In this document: in pieces, positions 9,020-17,195 of the stretch
Numbering within the stretch: the first letter of the stretch is position 1
Layout of the letters: each line of letters starts with the position of its first letter
NCBI GenBank assembly: GCA_045578725.1
Contig: JAZNKS010000022.1
Span: 6,047 to 70,046 of the forward strand
Origin: Flemingiibacterium sp045578725
Lineage (GTDB): Bacteria; Bacillota; Clostridia; Oscillospirales; CAG-272
DNA length: 64,000 bases
Direction of reading: 5' to 3'
Notes under the pieces: generated by a model
Told to the model about the DNA's origin: nothing
Databases searched by the model: none
Seen by the model: only the letters and a program-made list of their open reading frames with translations
Position numbers and translations under genes: made by a program

Positions 9020-10498
9020 TTACATCCGGAACAGCTCGCGGCAGGCGGGATAGATCGCCTTGTATTTCTGATAGCGCGCCTCATAGAGGGCCGTCAGCGC
9101 GGGATCCGGCTCGACGGTTTCGACAATATCGCAGAATTTTCTCGATACCGTCTGCACATCGGGATACAGACCGCAGGCGACCATCGCCAGCATCGCGCCC
9201 CCGTATCCGGGGCCCTGCACGGTCTTGGGCAGCTCCAGCGTAATGCCGAGCACATTGGCTAAAATCGTCCGCCAGAGCGGGGATTTGGCGCCGCCGCCGC
9301 AGACGGTGGAGCGCTCGATGGGAAGCCCCAGCTTCCATGCCACCTCCAGCGAACCGCGGAGGGCGAAGGCCACGCCCTCAAAGATCGCCTGCAGCATATC
9401 GGCGCGGGTGGTATCCATCCGAAGTCCCAGGAAAACGCCGCGCGCCTTTTCATCGTTGATCGGGCTGCGCTCGCCCATCAGATAGGGCAGGAAGTAGAGA
9501 TCGCTCTTTCCGAGCTTTGCGGGATCGATCGCCGCCTCCTGGGCCTTGTAATCGTCGGTGCCGAGGATATCCTGGCAGAACCATTCGTTGCAGGAGGCCG
9601 CCGAGAGCATACAGCCCATCAGATGCCAGCCGCCGTCCGAATGGGGGAAGGCGTGGAGTGCGTTGTTTTCATCGCCGCGGAAATCCTCGGAGGAGAGGAA
9701 GACGGTGCCGGAAATACCGAAACTGATGTTGCACCGGCCGTTTCCAACCGTGCCGGTACCGATGGCCGCCGCCGCATTGTCGCCCGCGCCGCCGCAGACG
9801 ATGACATCGGAAGGCAGTCCGAAGAGGCTTGCGACCTCCGGCTTCAGCGTGCCGACCGGCTCGGCGCTCTCATAGAGCTTTGGCATCTGGGATTCCTTCA
9901 GGCCGCAGAGCTCCAGCATCTCCTTTGACCAGCGGCGGTTTCTGACATCCAGCAGAAGCATTCCGCCCGCATCCGACTGATCGGTGCAATGAACGCCGGT
10001 CAGCAGATAGTTGACATAATCCTTGGGGAGCATGATCTTATCGATCCGCGCAAACAGCTCCGGCTCGTTGTTCTTCATCCAGAGAAGCTTGGGAGCGGTG
10101 AAGCCGGCAAAGGCGATGTTGGCGGTGTACCCGCTGATCTTCGCCCGGCCGACGGTTTCATTGAGATAATCCACCTCGGCGGTGGTGCGGCCGTCGTTCC
10201 AGAGAATCGCCGGGCGGAGGACCTTATCCTCCCGATCCAGCGCCACCAGACCGTGCATCTGGCCGCCGGCACCGATTCCCTTTACTCTCGACCGGTCAAA
10301 GCCCTTCAGAAGCTCCTCCATGCCGTCGGTGATCGCCGACCACCAATCGGCGGGATTCTGCTCGCTCCATCCGGGATGGGGGAAGGCAAGCGGATACTCC
10401 CGCGATACCGTTCCAAGCACGGTGCCCTCGCCGTCCACAAGCAGAAGCTTAACGGCCGAGGTACCGAGGTCAATACCGATAAAATAACGGTTCTTCAT
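9020..10498 (-). CDS. xylB: Xylulokinase
   Basis: 492 residues, standard length for FGGY-family xylulokinase, which phosphorylates D-xylulose at the expense of ATP for entry into the pentose phosphate pathway. Visible motifs are the N-terminal phosphate loop IGIDLGTSAVKLLL, the substrate segment GGQMHGLV, the ATP-site run VCGGAGDNAAAAIGTG and the FGGY signature region CGGGAKSPLWRTI. Cytoplasmic. It starts 6 bp after the xylA stop codon, hence one operon, and is followed by an attenuator-like hairpin. Confidence 0.95.
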   Translation of the reverse strand: MKNRYFIGIDLGTSAVKLLLVDGEGTVLGTVSREYPLAFPHPGWSEQNPADWWSAITDGMEELLKGFDRSRVKGIGAGGQMHGLVALDREDKVLRPAILWNDGRTTAEVDYLNETVGRAKISGYTANIAFAGFTAPKLLWMKNNEPELFARIDKIMLPKDYVNYLLTGVHCTDQSDAGGMLLLDVRNRRWSKEMLELCGLKESQMPKLYESAEPVGTLKPEVASLFGLPSDVIVCGGAGDNAAAAIGTGTVGNGRCNISFGISGTVFLSSEDFRGDENNALHAFPHSDGGWHLMGCMLSAASCNEWFCQDILGTDDYKAQEAAIDPAKLGKSDLYFLPYLMGERSPINDEKARGVFLGLRMDTTRADMLQAIFEGVAFALRGSLEVAWKLGLPIERSTVCGGGAKSPLWRTILANVLGITLELPKTVQGPGYGGAMLAMVACGLYPDVQTVSRKFCDIVETVEPDPALTALYEARYQKYKAIYPACRELFRM

Positions 10499-10504
10499 GG
10501 CCGA

Positions 10505-11815
10505 TTACCCGAACATGACAGCGTTGAAGATGCTCTCCAGCTTTTCCTGACCGCCGCTTGTCTGCTTGACAGCATCGGGATTTGCCAGCGCGTGAGCGGC
10601 CAGCTCCTCGAGGGAGATCTCGCCGTCGCGGATCTTTTTGCCCATGCCGGTCGTCCAGGATGCGTAGCGCGCGGCGACGAATTCGTCGATCCGGCCGTCA
10701 TCGATCAGCGCCCATGCCTTGCGCAGACCCAGCGCGAAAGCATCCATACCGGTGATGTAGGCGATCAGAATATCGTCCAGCGTGGAGGACGGACGGCGGG
10801 TCTTGGCATCGAAGTTCAGACCGCCGGTAGTGAAGCCGCCGGCACGGATGATTTCCATCATGCACAGCGTGGTTTCGTAGACATTCCACGGGAATTCATC
10901 GGTATCCCAGCCCAGCAGCAGGTCGCCCTGATTGGCATCGATGGAGCCGAGGGCATTGTTGATGCGGGCGGTTGCAACCTCATGCTGGAAGGTGTGGCCG
11001 GCGAGGGTTGCGTGGTTGGCTTCGATGTTCAGCTTGAAATCCTTGTCAAGGCCGTATTTGCGCAGGAAGGCCAGAACGGTCGCGGCATCGAAATCGTACT
11101 GATGCTTGGTCGGCTCCTTCGGCTTGGGCTCGATGTAGAAGTCGCCCGTGAAGCCGTGCTCGCGGCCGTATTTGACAGCCATGCGAAGCAGGGCGGCGAG
11201 ATTATCAAGCTCCAGACCCATATCGGTGTTCAGAAGGGTTTCATAACCCTCACGGCCGCCCCAGAATACATAGCCGGTGCCGCCGAGCTCGATGGTGATG
11301 TCCAGCGCCTTCTTGACCTGTGCGGCCGCGCAGGCGAAGACCTCGGCATCGCAGGAGGTGCCGGCACCGTGCGCATAGCGGGGATGATTGAACAGGTTGG
11401 CGGTGCCCCAGAGGCACTTGATCGAGCGCTTCTGCATTTCTTCCTTGATGATCGGGACAACAACATCCAGATTCTTCTGGAATTCGGCAAGCGATGCGCC
11501 CTCGGGAGCGATATCCTTGTCATGGAAGCAGAAATATTCGATGCCCAGCTTGCTCATCAGCTCAAAGCCGGCACGGATCTTCGCCTCGGCCTGTGCCATC
11601 GGATCGGCGCCTCCGAAGCTCTTGTCGCAGGTGCCCGCACCGAACATATCCACACCCTCGGCGCAGAGGGTGTGCCACCAGCTCATCGCAAACTTCAGCT
11701 GTTCGCGCATGGTCTTGCCGTGGATAACCTCCTCGGGGTTGTAATACTTGAAGGCGAAGGGATCGCGCGAGGACGCGCCCTCGTACTTGATTGTTCCGGG
11801 TCTGAAGAATTCCAT
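10505..11815 (-). CDS. xylA: Xylose isomerase
   Basis: 436 residues, class II length. It interconverts D-xylose and D-xylulose with two divalent metals in a TIM barrel. Conserved segments include FCFHDKDIAPEG (catalytic His), YVFWGGREGYETL, KLNIEANHATLAGHTFQHE (metal ligands) and GGLNFDAKTRR. ATG at 11815 is preferred, giving MEFFRPGTIKYEG, which aligns with the usual N-terminus; an in-frame ATG at 11827 overlaps the ribosome site AAAGGA. First gene of the leftward operon xylA-xylB-GH120, divergent from an AraC-type regulator. Confidence 0.95.
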   Translation of the reverse strand: MEFFRPGTIKYEGASSRDPFAFKYYNPEEVIHGKTMREQLKFAMSWWHTLCAEGVDMFGAGTCDKSFGGADPMAQAEAKIRAGFELMSKLGIEYFCFHDKDIAPEGASLAEFQKNLDVVVPIIKEEMQKRSIKCLWGTANLFNHPRYAHGAGTSCDAEVFACAAAQVKKALDITIELGGTGYVFWGGREGYETLLNTDMGLELDNLAALLRMAVKYGREHGFTGDFYIEPKPKEPTKHQYDFDAATVLAFLRKYGLDKDFKLNIEANHATLAGHTFQHEVATARINNALGSIDANQGDLLLGWDTDEFPWNVYETTLCMMEIIRAGGFTTGGLNFDAKTRRPSSTLDDILIAYITGMDAFALGLRKAWALIDDGRIDEFVAARYASWTTGMGKKIRDGEISLEELAAHALANPDAVKQTSGGQEKLESIFNAVMFG

Positions 11816-11838
11816 AATTCGTTCCATCCTTTCTTATC

Positions 11839-11868
11839 GGCGGCTCTGCCGCCCTTTGTATCATGATA
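11839..11868 (-). promoter_or_regulatory. xylA promoter -10 and leader hairpin
   Basis: Reading leftward, TATCAT (11863-11868) is a plausible -10 with no good -35, as expected for an activator-dependent promoter. Between it and the xylA ribosome site lies GGCGGC-TCT-GCCGCC (11839-11853), a hairpin in the 5' leader. The AraC protein encoded divergently is the likely activator; this is inference from layout. Confidence 0.5.
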
Positions 11869-11934
11869 CCACAAACCGTGCTCCCATACCATAGGTTCTG
11901 TTGCTGAATTTGCGAAGAATATTGCTGTTTTGTC

Positions 11935-11963
11935 TTGCAAACGGTTCCGCTTTGTGTTATAAT
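11935..11963 (+). promoter_or_regulatory. Promoter of the AraC regulator
   Basis: TTGCAA (11935-11940), 17-bp spacer, TATAAT (11958-11963), with the regulator ATG 23 bp downstream. It faces away from the xylA promoter, so the roughly 65 bp between the two should contain the regulator's operator. Confidence 0.75.
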
Positions 11964-11985
11964 AAAAGCAGAAGGCGGTGATTCC

Positions 11986-12792
11986 ATGTCCGATTTCCTG
12001 CACGAAAGCATTCACAGACCGCAGGGCAGCTTTCCCTACATCCAGCTGGAGAACCGGGATTTCAATTACATCATCCATTTTCATGAGGAAATGGAGGTCA
12101 TTTATGTCGAATACGGGAGCGTGACCGCGCTCTGCGAGGCCGACACCCTGGAGCTTGATGCCGGCGATTTCTGCGTTTTTCTGCCCGGCGAGCTGCACGG
12201 CCTCAAAAGCGTGTCGCGCAACAATCTGCATATCATCAAATACCGTGCTGAGGCCGATCATGAATCGGTGGATTTCATCCGCCTGCGGCCCCGCATCCGG
12301 AAGCTGAGCCCTTCGGATCCGGTCTATGGAACGGTTTTCGGGATCTGGCAGACCCTCTGCCGGGAATTCACCGAACAGCTTCCGGGTTATGAATTCGCGC
12401 TCCGTGCCTGCACCGATCAGCTGTCCACGCTGCTGCTTCGGCAGATGCCGTTGGAAGATGTCGCCCCCCGCGCCGGGTTTGATCTGCTTCTGGCGGTCAA
12501 CCGGATGCTGGAGGAACGGTACGAAGGGCCGATCAGCCTTACCGATGCCGCCGATTGCTGTCATCTGTCCAAATATCATTTCGCCCGCGAATTCAAGCGC
12601 CGCACGGGCATGACCTTTGTCTATTATCTGTCGCTCTTCCGTCTGGAGAAGGCGCTGGTGCTTCTTCGCAGCACCAAGCTTTCCGTCGGCCGCGTGGCCG
12701 AGGAATGCGGCTTCGGAAGCGTGCGCTCGATGCAGCTCTTTTTCCGGGATTATCTGGGCATGACCCCGCAGGAATACCGCAGGGGCGGGTAA
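11986..12792 (+). CDS. AraC-family regulator, probably of the xylose operon
   Basis: 268 residues. An N-terminal cupin-type sugar-sensing domain (about 1-155; FHEEMEVIYVEYG and FCVFLPGELHGLK are typical beta-barrel stretches with the conserved His and Gly turns) precedes a C-terminal double helix-turn-helix (about 165-268; ISLTDAADCCHLSKYHF and KLSVGRVAEECGFGS, ending in MTPQEYRRGG). Start ATG at 11986 lies next to a GGCGGTGAT ribosome site; upstream in-frame codons overlap the promoter. Divergent from xylA, so it most likely activates xylAB-GH120 in response to xylose or xylo-oligosaccharides. Confidence 0.85.
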   Translation: MSDFLHESIHRPQGSFPYIQLENRDFNYIIHFHEEMEVIYVEYGSVTALCEADTLELDAGDFCVFLPGELHGLKSVSRNNLHIIKYRAEADHESVDFIRLRPRIRKLSPSDPVYGTVFGIWQTLCREFTEQLPGYEFALRACTDQLSTLLLRQMPLEDVAPRAGFDLLLAVNRMLEERYEGPISLTDAADCCHLSKYHFAREFKRRTGMTFVYYLSLFRLEKALVLLRSTKLSVGRVAEECGFGSVRSMQLFFRDYLGMTPQEYRRGG

Positions 12793-12851
12793 GCGGCACA
12801 AATTATGTGAACATCGCGCTGTTAACACAATATTTTCGGCCGTTTTACACA

Positions 12852-12880
12852 TTGGACATAGAATTCTGTTATACTATAAT
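12852..12880 (+). promoter_or_regulatory. Strong-looking promoter before a gene remnant
   Basis: TTGGAC (12852-12857), 17-bp spacer, TATAAT (12875-12880). Downstream lie a small hairpin GCGCC-TTTGT-GGCGC (12899-12913) and a 7-bp inverted repeat CAAACCG-CT-CGGTTTG (12917-12932). What is transcribed is either the remnant described next or the membrane-protein gene at 13136. Confidence 0.65.
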
Positions 12881-12882
12881 TA

Positions 12883-13082
12883 CCAAAGGAAACCGACGGC
12901 GCCTTTGTGGCGCTTGACTACCAAACCGCTCGGTTTGCAAAATTCGCCTTCGGCCTGGAACCAATTACGGCTATCATGTCAGAGAATATGACGCTGCTGC
13001 CGAATTCAGCGGATGGCTCTACTGTGATGACTGGGGAGATGTTTGGGACGGCTTTCCGAACGCCCCCGATAAAGATGACTAA
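12883..13082 (+). pseudogene. Frameshifted, N-terminally truncated gene remnant
   Basis: Two protein-like stretches in different frames abut here. The first reads TDGAFVALDYQTARFAKFAF (12895-12954, frame of 12883); the second continues one base out of register as NYGYHVREYDAAAEFSGWLY and then CDDWGDVWDGFPNAPDKDD, ending at TAA 13080-13082. Both look like genuine protein, neither has a start codon with a ribosome site, and a stop lies just upstream. This is best read as the C-terminal end of a gene that lost its 5' part and then suffered a frameshift near 12955-12970. The family is not recognised. The 71-codon frame from 12907 to 13122 runs through the shift and is not the real protein. Confidence 0.5.
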
Positions 13083-13090
13083 TATACCCA

Positions 13091-13116
13091 CCGGAGGGCA
13101 TTTGCCCTCCGGCATT
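13091..13116 (+). terminator. Hairpin after the remnant
   Basis: Perfect 9-bp stem CCGGAGGGC (13091-13099) / GCCCTCCGG (13104-13112) with an ATTT loop, followed by a short T-run. It probably ended the gene now decayed upstream. It also lies just before the AAAGGAGG ribosome site of the next gene. Confidence 0.6.
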
Positions 13117-13135
13117 TTATAAAGGAGGTACACTT

Positions 13136-14227
13136 ATGTCCTATCAAAGACAGCCCGGCCTTTTGAAATGGTTTTACAAAATCCCCTGGCCTATTCGCAT
13201 TTATCTCGGCGTAGTGCTCTCTGCCGCCTTGATCATCGGATCCATCTTTGCCATCACTGAAATGCAGAACCGCTTGAATCCGCCTTCGCAGATTCTGCTG
13301 GAGCTCGAAGATGATCCGCCCCCGCAGACGGAGTTTCTCAAAATCTATGCTTGGGAATCGTATGATGAAGGAAAAATTACTTACGATAATCTCCCGCTCG
13401 GCAGTGGGTGCCTGCCGGAAGAAAAAGAACGGATTCAAACACTCAAACAGCCGGATAAGCTCCGTCTGACCGAAATGAAGACCGAAAATGCGGTTCGCAT
13501 TGCGTGCAGCAGGATACCGCTCCTCTCGGTTCATTTATGGAATAACCACCGTCCGGATGATTCAATTTACGAGTATATTATGGATTGGAACGGATTCCTT
13601 CACACTCCGTATACATATTATAATACCGGCCAATCTTTTGCATCCTCCCTCCAGCTCATTGCCAAAGCGGATGCGGAAATCGAAATTTCCGGCAATGCTG
13701 TCGCTTACAGCAACAAAGGAAGCGATGAGTATATCGCCAATTTTTCATCTCACACAAAAGTTCAGCATCTGAAAAGCAGCCGCGGTTCCTACCATGTCAT
13801 AACAAGCAGCAATCCCTACCATGAAATCAACGGTCCGGACCGTGATCCCGATGAGAAGCTCGGCTCAGGCAAATGGAACCCGGATGCGCGCAGCCGGTTC
13901 TATTATCAGCATCTGCATGAAGTCTATCCCGACCTTCCTTCCGCCTATAGGAATATTCGCCGTAAGGTTTGCGAATCAGCGGTTCTTTTCTCCGCTTACT
14001 CCAAGACGAATCCCAATCTTCTCCTTGCACAGGCCGAGGTAAAGCTCACCTTTTATTCCTGCTGGGGTTATGAAGGCGAAGATCCGCGCGCCCTCCAAGG
14101 CATTATTTTCCAGATTCTCAAAGAGTTCGGCCTCGATACCGATCCGAACAACTATGGATTCACCACCGCCGAAATCGTTGATTACTGGGAGAATTACGAT
14201 TACACCGGCAATTTGGCCAACAATTGA
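13136..14227 (+). CDS. Hypothetical single-pass membrane protein
   Basis: 363 residues, not recognised. Residues 1-19 are basic and aromatic, one membrane segment spans about 21-42 (IYLGVVLSAALIIGSIFAI), and the rest should lie outside the membrane. It is rich in Tyr, Asn, Ser and charged residues and contains a segment YSNKGSDEYIANFSSHTKVQ. ATG at 13136 follows AAAGGAGG. Base composition is visibly more AT-rich than neighbouring genes (many AAA, ATT and TTT codons), suggesting a different history. It stands between a gene remnant and a second small membrane protein; no function is proposed. Confidence 0.7.
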   Translation: MSYQRQPGLLKWFYKIPWPIRIYLGVVLSAALIIGSIFAITEMQNRLNPPSQILLELEDDPPPQTEFLKIYAWESYDEGKITYDNLPLGSGCLPEEKERIQTLKQPDKLRLTEMKTENAVRIACSRIPLLSVHLWNNHRPDDSIYEYIMDWNGFLHTPYTYYNTGQSFASSLQLIAKADAEIEISGNAVAYSNKGSDEYIANFSSHTKVQHLKSSRGSYHVITSSNPYHEINGPDRDPDEKLGSGKWNPDARSRFYYQHLHEVYPDLPSAYRNIRRKVCESAVLFSAYSKTNPNLLLAQAEVKLTFYSCWGYEGEDPRALQGIIFQILKEFGLDTDPNNYGFTTAEIVDYWENYDYTGNLANN

Positions 14228-14293
14228 ACGCAAGGTGAGGGGAAGGAACTCGGAACGATACGCTCTATTTATCAAAGGGGGTAGACCAATGTC

Positions 14294-14368
14294 ATGCCGA
14301 CCGTCTTTATCGGTGATACTCAAGGTGTAACATGGGAATTCGATTCTTCAACAGATAATGTACAATGA
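14294..14368 (+). CDS. Possible 24-residue ORF coupled to the next gene
   Basis: A short frame, MPTVFIGDTQGV onward, whose stop TGA overlaps the ATG of the gene at 14365 (ATGA). A GGGGG-type box lies about 12 bases upstream, longer than ideal. It may be a real leader that feeds ribosomes to the next gene, which itself lacks a ribosome site, or the tail of another decayed gene like the one at 12.9 kb. Confidence 0.3.
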   Translation: MPTVFIGDTQGVTWEFDSSTDNVQ

Positions 14369-14796
14369 CCGATCTGTTCATCGAAAACCTGCTGACGGTT
14401 ATGGTGTGGCTGTTTGTTCTGGCCGCAGTAATCGGTCTGCCAGCGATATTCATCATCTGGGCATTTGCCAAAAATAAGAGTCCGCTTACAAAATCCATTG
14501 CCGTTCTGACAATCGCGGCCGTCCTCGTCGGTACGGTCATCACGGCAGTAAGGCCCGCTGTCTGGTGTCCTCCCGAGCTGCGCGCACGTTTAACCGAAGA
14601 GGATTTCAGAAAAATCCGTGCGCTTGGTTCCGGCCTTTATTCCAATCGCCTGCCGCTGATCCCGATCTGTGTTTGTGTGGATTCCGCGGATGGCAAAACC
14701 GTTCTGACAACAACCTTTTATTATCCCTTCGGCACGGTAAAGGAGCAAATCGGCCCGGACGGATACAGCACCGTGAAAGGATTAGTGGATCCTTAA
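14365..14796 (+). CDS. Hypothetical two-pass membrane protein
   Basis: 143 residues. Two hydrophobic helices at about 10-32 and 43-62 (VMVWLFVLAAVIGLPAIFII; SIAVLTIAAVLVGTVITAV) are followed by an 80-residue soluble part with LTEEDFRKIRALGSGLYS and a threonine-rich segment TVLTTTFYYPFG. No recognisable family. There is no clear ribosome site; the start ATG overlaps the stop of a 24-codon frame, which suggests coupled translation. It is the second orphan membrane gene of this AT-richer patch and is followed by a terminator. Confidence 0.55.
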   Translation: MTDLFIENLLTVMVWLFVLAAVIGLPAIFIIWAFAKNKSPLTKSIAVLTIAAVLVGTVITAVRPAVWCPPELRARLTEEDFRKIRALGSGLYSNRLPLIPICVCVDSADGKTVLTTTFYYPFGTVKEQIGPDGYSTVKGLVDP

Positions 14797-14817
14797 AACA
14801 GGCCCGAAAAACAGCCG

Positions 14818-14848
14818 CCGCGCATCCATACGGATGCGCGGCCCTTTT
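14818..14848. terminator. Intrinsic terminator between convergent genes
   Basis: 10-bp stem CCGCGCATCC (14818-14827) / GGATGCGCGG (14832-14841), loop ATAC, then CCCTTTTGTTT on the right and a T-rich tract on the opposite strand. It serves the membrane-protein gene and probably also the leftward GH28 gene that ends at 14851. Confidence 0.8.
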
Positions 14849-14850
14849 GT

Positions 14851-17169
14851 TTATTCAAATTTCAGCCGGCCGTACATTTGCACGCACGCTTTGGGATCCA
14901 GCGAGTGGAACATCGGCACGCGGTCGAAATGCGCGGTGCCGTCGGCCACGGCATTGACCGAGAATTCCAGCACATATTCGCCGCTCTTTTCGGTGATGCC
15001 GAGCTCTGTCAGCGGAACCGAACCGGCAAAATCATAGCCGTCGCCCGCCTTTTGGAAGGTCAGCGGGCCATCTTCGTTTGGATCAAAGGTGAGGTGAGCC
15101 ACCGATTCGACCTTCGGCATATTCTTGAACACATAGGTCAGCTCGGCCACGTTGCGGAGCTCCGGTGCGCGGACGGGGCCGTCCTTGCCCATCTGAAGCG
15201 CGGTTGTTTCGCCAAAGCCGGTTTCGGGGATAAGGAACATGACCTCGCCCTCGGCATAGCCGGGCAGGCGCGCGGCATAAAGATCAAGCTTTGATTCCCG
15301 GACGGGCATATTGAGGCAGAAATAGCGCAGATCGGGATTTTCGGGCGGAAGCTCTCCGTCCCGGACGGCAAGGTCGGTGATATGGCCGCCGAGATACAGC
15401 CTCTCCCCAAGATGGGCCAGCGCCAGCGAGCCGATCTTTCTTCCCTCCATCGTGAAGATGTCCGCGGCCTCGTTTTCGATGACGGCCGCAAAATCCGCTT
15501 CCTTTTCCAGCGCGTGAACCGGCATGGGAAGCTCCAGCAGGACAAAATCCGGGATCACGTCGATCATCGAGGACTGGGTGGTGATGAAATACTTGCCGGC
15601 ACGCAGGGTGAAGGCAAGCTCCTTTACCGCTTCCTCGCCCGGCTTCAGCCCGTAGCGCCAATCCACGGGCAGACCGGTGCATTCGGTCTTCGGATAGGCC
15701 TCCAGCCAGAGGCTTCCCTCAGCCGTGCGCTCCTTGTCGGTATTGGTTAAAATCACGCGGGCCGAGACTGCATAGAGGCCGTTGGAAAGCGGTTTCTTTT
15801 CGAGGATCTCCACCCTGGTCTGCACCTGAACGGGGCGCTCGCCGCCGGCATTTTCCGGCGTGATAAAGCGGACATTATGGCAATGCTGCAGGAGCTGGAG
15901 GCCGCATTCCTTTTCGTTTGTGATCCGCTTGCCGCTGATGAAGACATTCTCGAAGGTGACATCCGAGATGGAGCTTTCCTCGCTCCAGCCTTCAATGCGG
16001 GAGGGCTCCGGAAGCTTGTCAAGCCCCGGCTTGCCGTTTAAGTAGATATTTTTGAAGGCGACACGCTCGATGTAGCCCGGCTTGCCGTCGCGGTTCCAGC
16101 CGGAGGGCTTGATGCGCAGATCGATAAACTGGCCGCCCAGCGCATCCTCGACCCGGATATCCTCGAACAGGACATCGTGGATGTGGGCGCGGTCGCCCTG
16201 ATGGATGCCGATCAGCGGATAGCCGGACATGGAGTGGATAATGTCGATGTCCTTGTAGTGGATATTCTTGATTTCATCGGCGCGGTGCTCATAGCCGACC
16301 TCGATCGGACGGGCAAAATCGTTCCAGATCGTGCAGTCATGGAAATACACGTTGTCCATGTCGCCGGTTTCAAAGGCCTTGACCGCCAGCGCATCGTCCC
16401 AGTTGCGGATGAACATCCCGTAAACCTCGACATTCCGGCTGCCGCAGACATCCACGCCGTCGGAATTGCCGCGATAGCCGAAAATATTGGAATTGCGGAC
16501 GATGACATCGTCGCATCCGAATACGCGGACGGTCCAGCTGGGCGCATTGTGCATCGTGATATCCTGAAGGAGGAATTTCCTTGCATAGTACGGCTCGACC
16601 AGCTTGTGGGGAGCGGGCCGTGCATGATCCCGGCCGTCCAGAACGCCGCGGCCGAGGATGCGGACGTTTTCGGCACCCTTTTCGGTATAGAAGCTGCCGT
16701 ATACATACGCGCCGCCGGCAAGATAAACGGTCGTACCCGACTTTATTTCCAGATCGCCGGGCGTGTGGATGCCGGGGCCGAAGTACAGCACGTTTTCATC
16801 GGCCGGATCGGGGATCTCCGTTTCGGGTGCATAGGCAAAGAGGGCCAGCGCGTTGTCAATGGAGCCGTTGAATTCCACCGACAGCTTGGCAGGCTCCTTC
16901 AGCGTGAAGCGGACGTTATGCGCATCGTGGGTGAAGTCGATTTTTTTGGACTTTGGGCGGATATCCACCTGCGTAAGCTCAAAGGGCACCGTGACGGTGA
17001 TTTCGGCCTCGCCCTCAAAATCGAAGATGCCGTAGGGGGCATATTTGAGGAATTTGAAGGGGGGATAGAGCACGGAGGCATCATACAGCCCCAGCGTGTC
17101 GCCGTTGACGGTGACCGTGATGCCGCTCTTTGATTTCAGCTCGTCGCAGATTGGGAAAATGGTATGCAT
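14851..17169 (-). CDS. GH28-like (polygalacturonase-type) glycosidase
   Basis: 772 residues, no signal peptide. An N-terminal beta-sandwich of about 130 residues leads into a right-handed beta-helix with GH28 landmarks: NSDGVDV (usual NTD), NWDDALAVK (usual DD) and DLRIKPSGW (usual RIK). The GHG histidine motif is not evident: the corresponding strand reads IEVGYEHRADEIKN. A C-terminal stretch of about 270 residues forms an additional beta-rich domain. The substrate is therefore probably a pectin-derived or other uronic-acid-containing oligosaccharide, but the altered motif leaves it open. GGAAG precedes the ATG at 17169. Third gene of the leftward operon behind the GTPase-NYN and FAD oxidoreductase genes. 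Confidence 0.75.
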   Translation of the reverse strand: MHTIFPICDELKSKSGITVTVNGDTLGLYDASVLYPPFKFLKYAPYGIFDFEGEAEITVTVPFELTQVDIRPKSKKIDFTHDAHNVRFTLKEPAKLSVEFNGSIDNALALFAYAPETEIPDPADENVLYFGPGIHTPGDLEIKSGTTVYLAGGAYVYGSFYTEKGAENVRILGRGVLDGRDHARPAPHKLVEPYYARKFLLQDITMHNAPSWTVRVFGCDDVIVRNSNIFGYRGNSDGVDVCGSRNVEVYGMFIRNWDDALAVKAFETGDMDNVYFHDCTIWNDFARPIEVGYEHRADEIKNIHYKDIDIIHSMSGYPLIGIHQGDRAHIHDVLFEDIRVEDALGGQFIDLRIKPSGWNRDGKPGYIERVAFKNIYLNGKPGLDKLPEPSRIEGWSEESSISDVTFENVFISGKRITNEKECGLQLLQHCHNVRFITPENAGGERPVQVQTRVEILEKKPLSNGLYAVSARVILTNTDKERTAEGSLWLEAYPKTECTGLPVDWRYGLKPGEEAVKELAFTLRAGKYFITTQSSMIDVIPDFVLLELPMPVHALEKEADFAAVIENEAADIFTMEGRKIGSLALAHLGERLYLGGHITDLAVRDGELPPENPDLRYFCLNMPVRESKLDLYAARLPGYAEGEVMFLIPETGFGETTALQMGKDGPVRAPELRNVAELTYVFKNMPKVESVAHLTFDPNEDGPLTFQKAGDGYDFAGSVPLTELGITEKSGEYVLEFSVNAVADGTAHFDRVPMFHSLDPKACVQMYGRLKFE

Positions 17170-17195
17170 ATTCAGACTTCCTTTCAGGATGGATT

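Noticed and set aside
12907..13122. 71-codon frame beginning MALDYQTARF
   Set aside because: Only the first part looks like protein. It runs out of frame through the remnant and ends inside the terminator hairpin.
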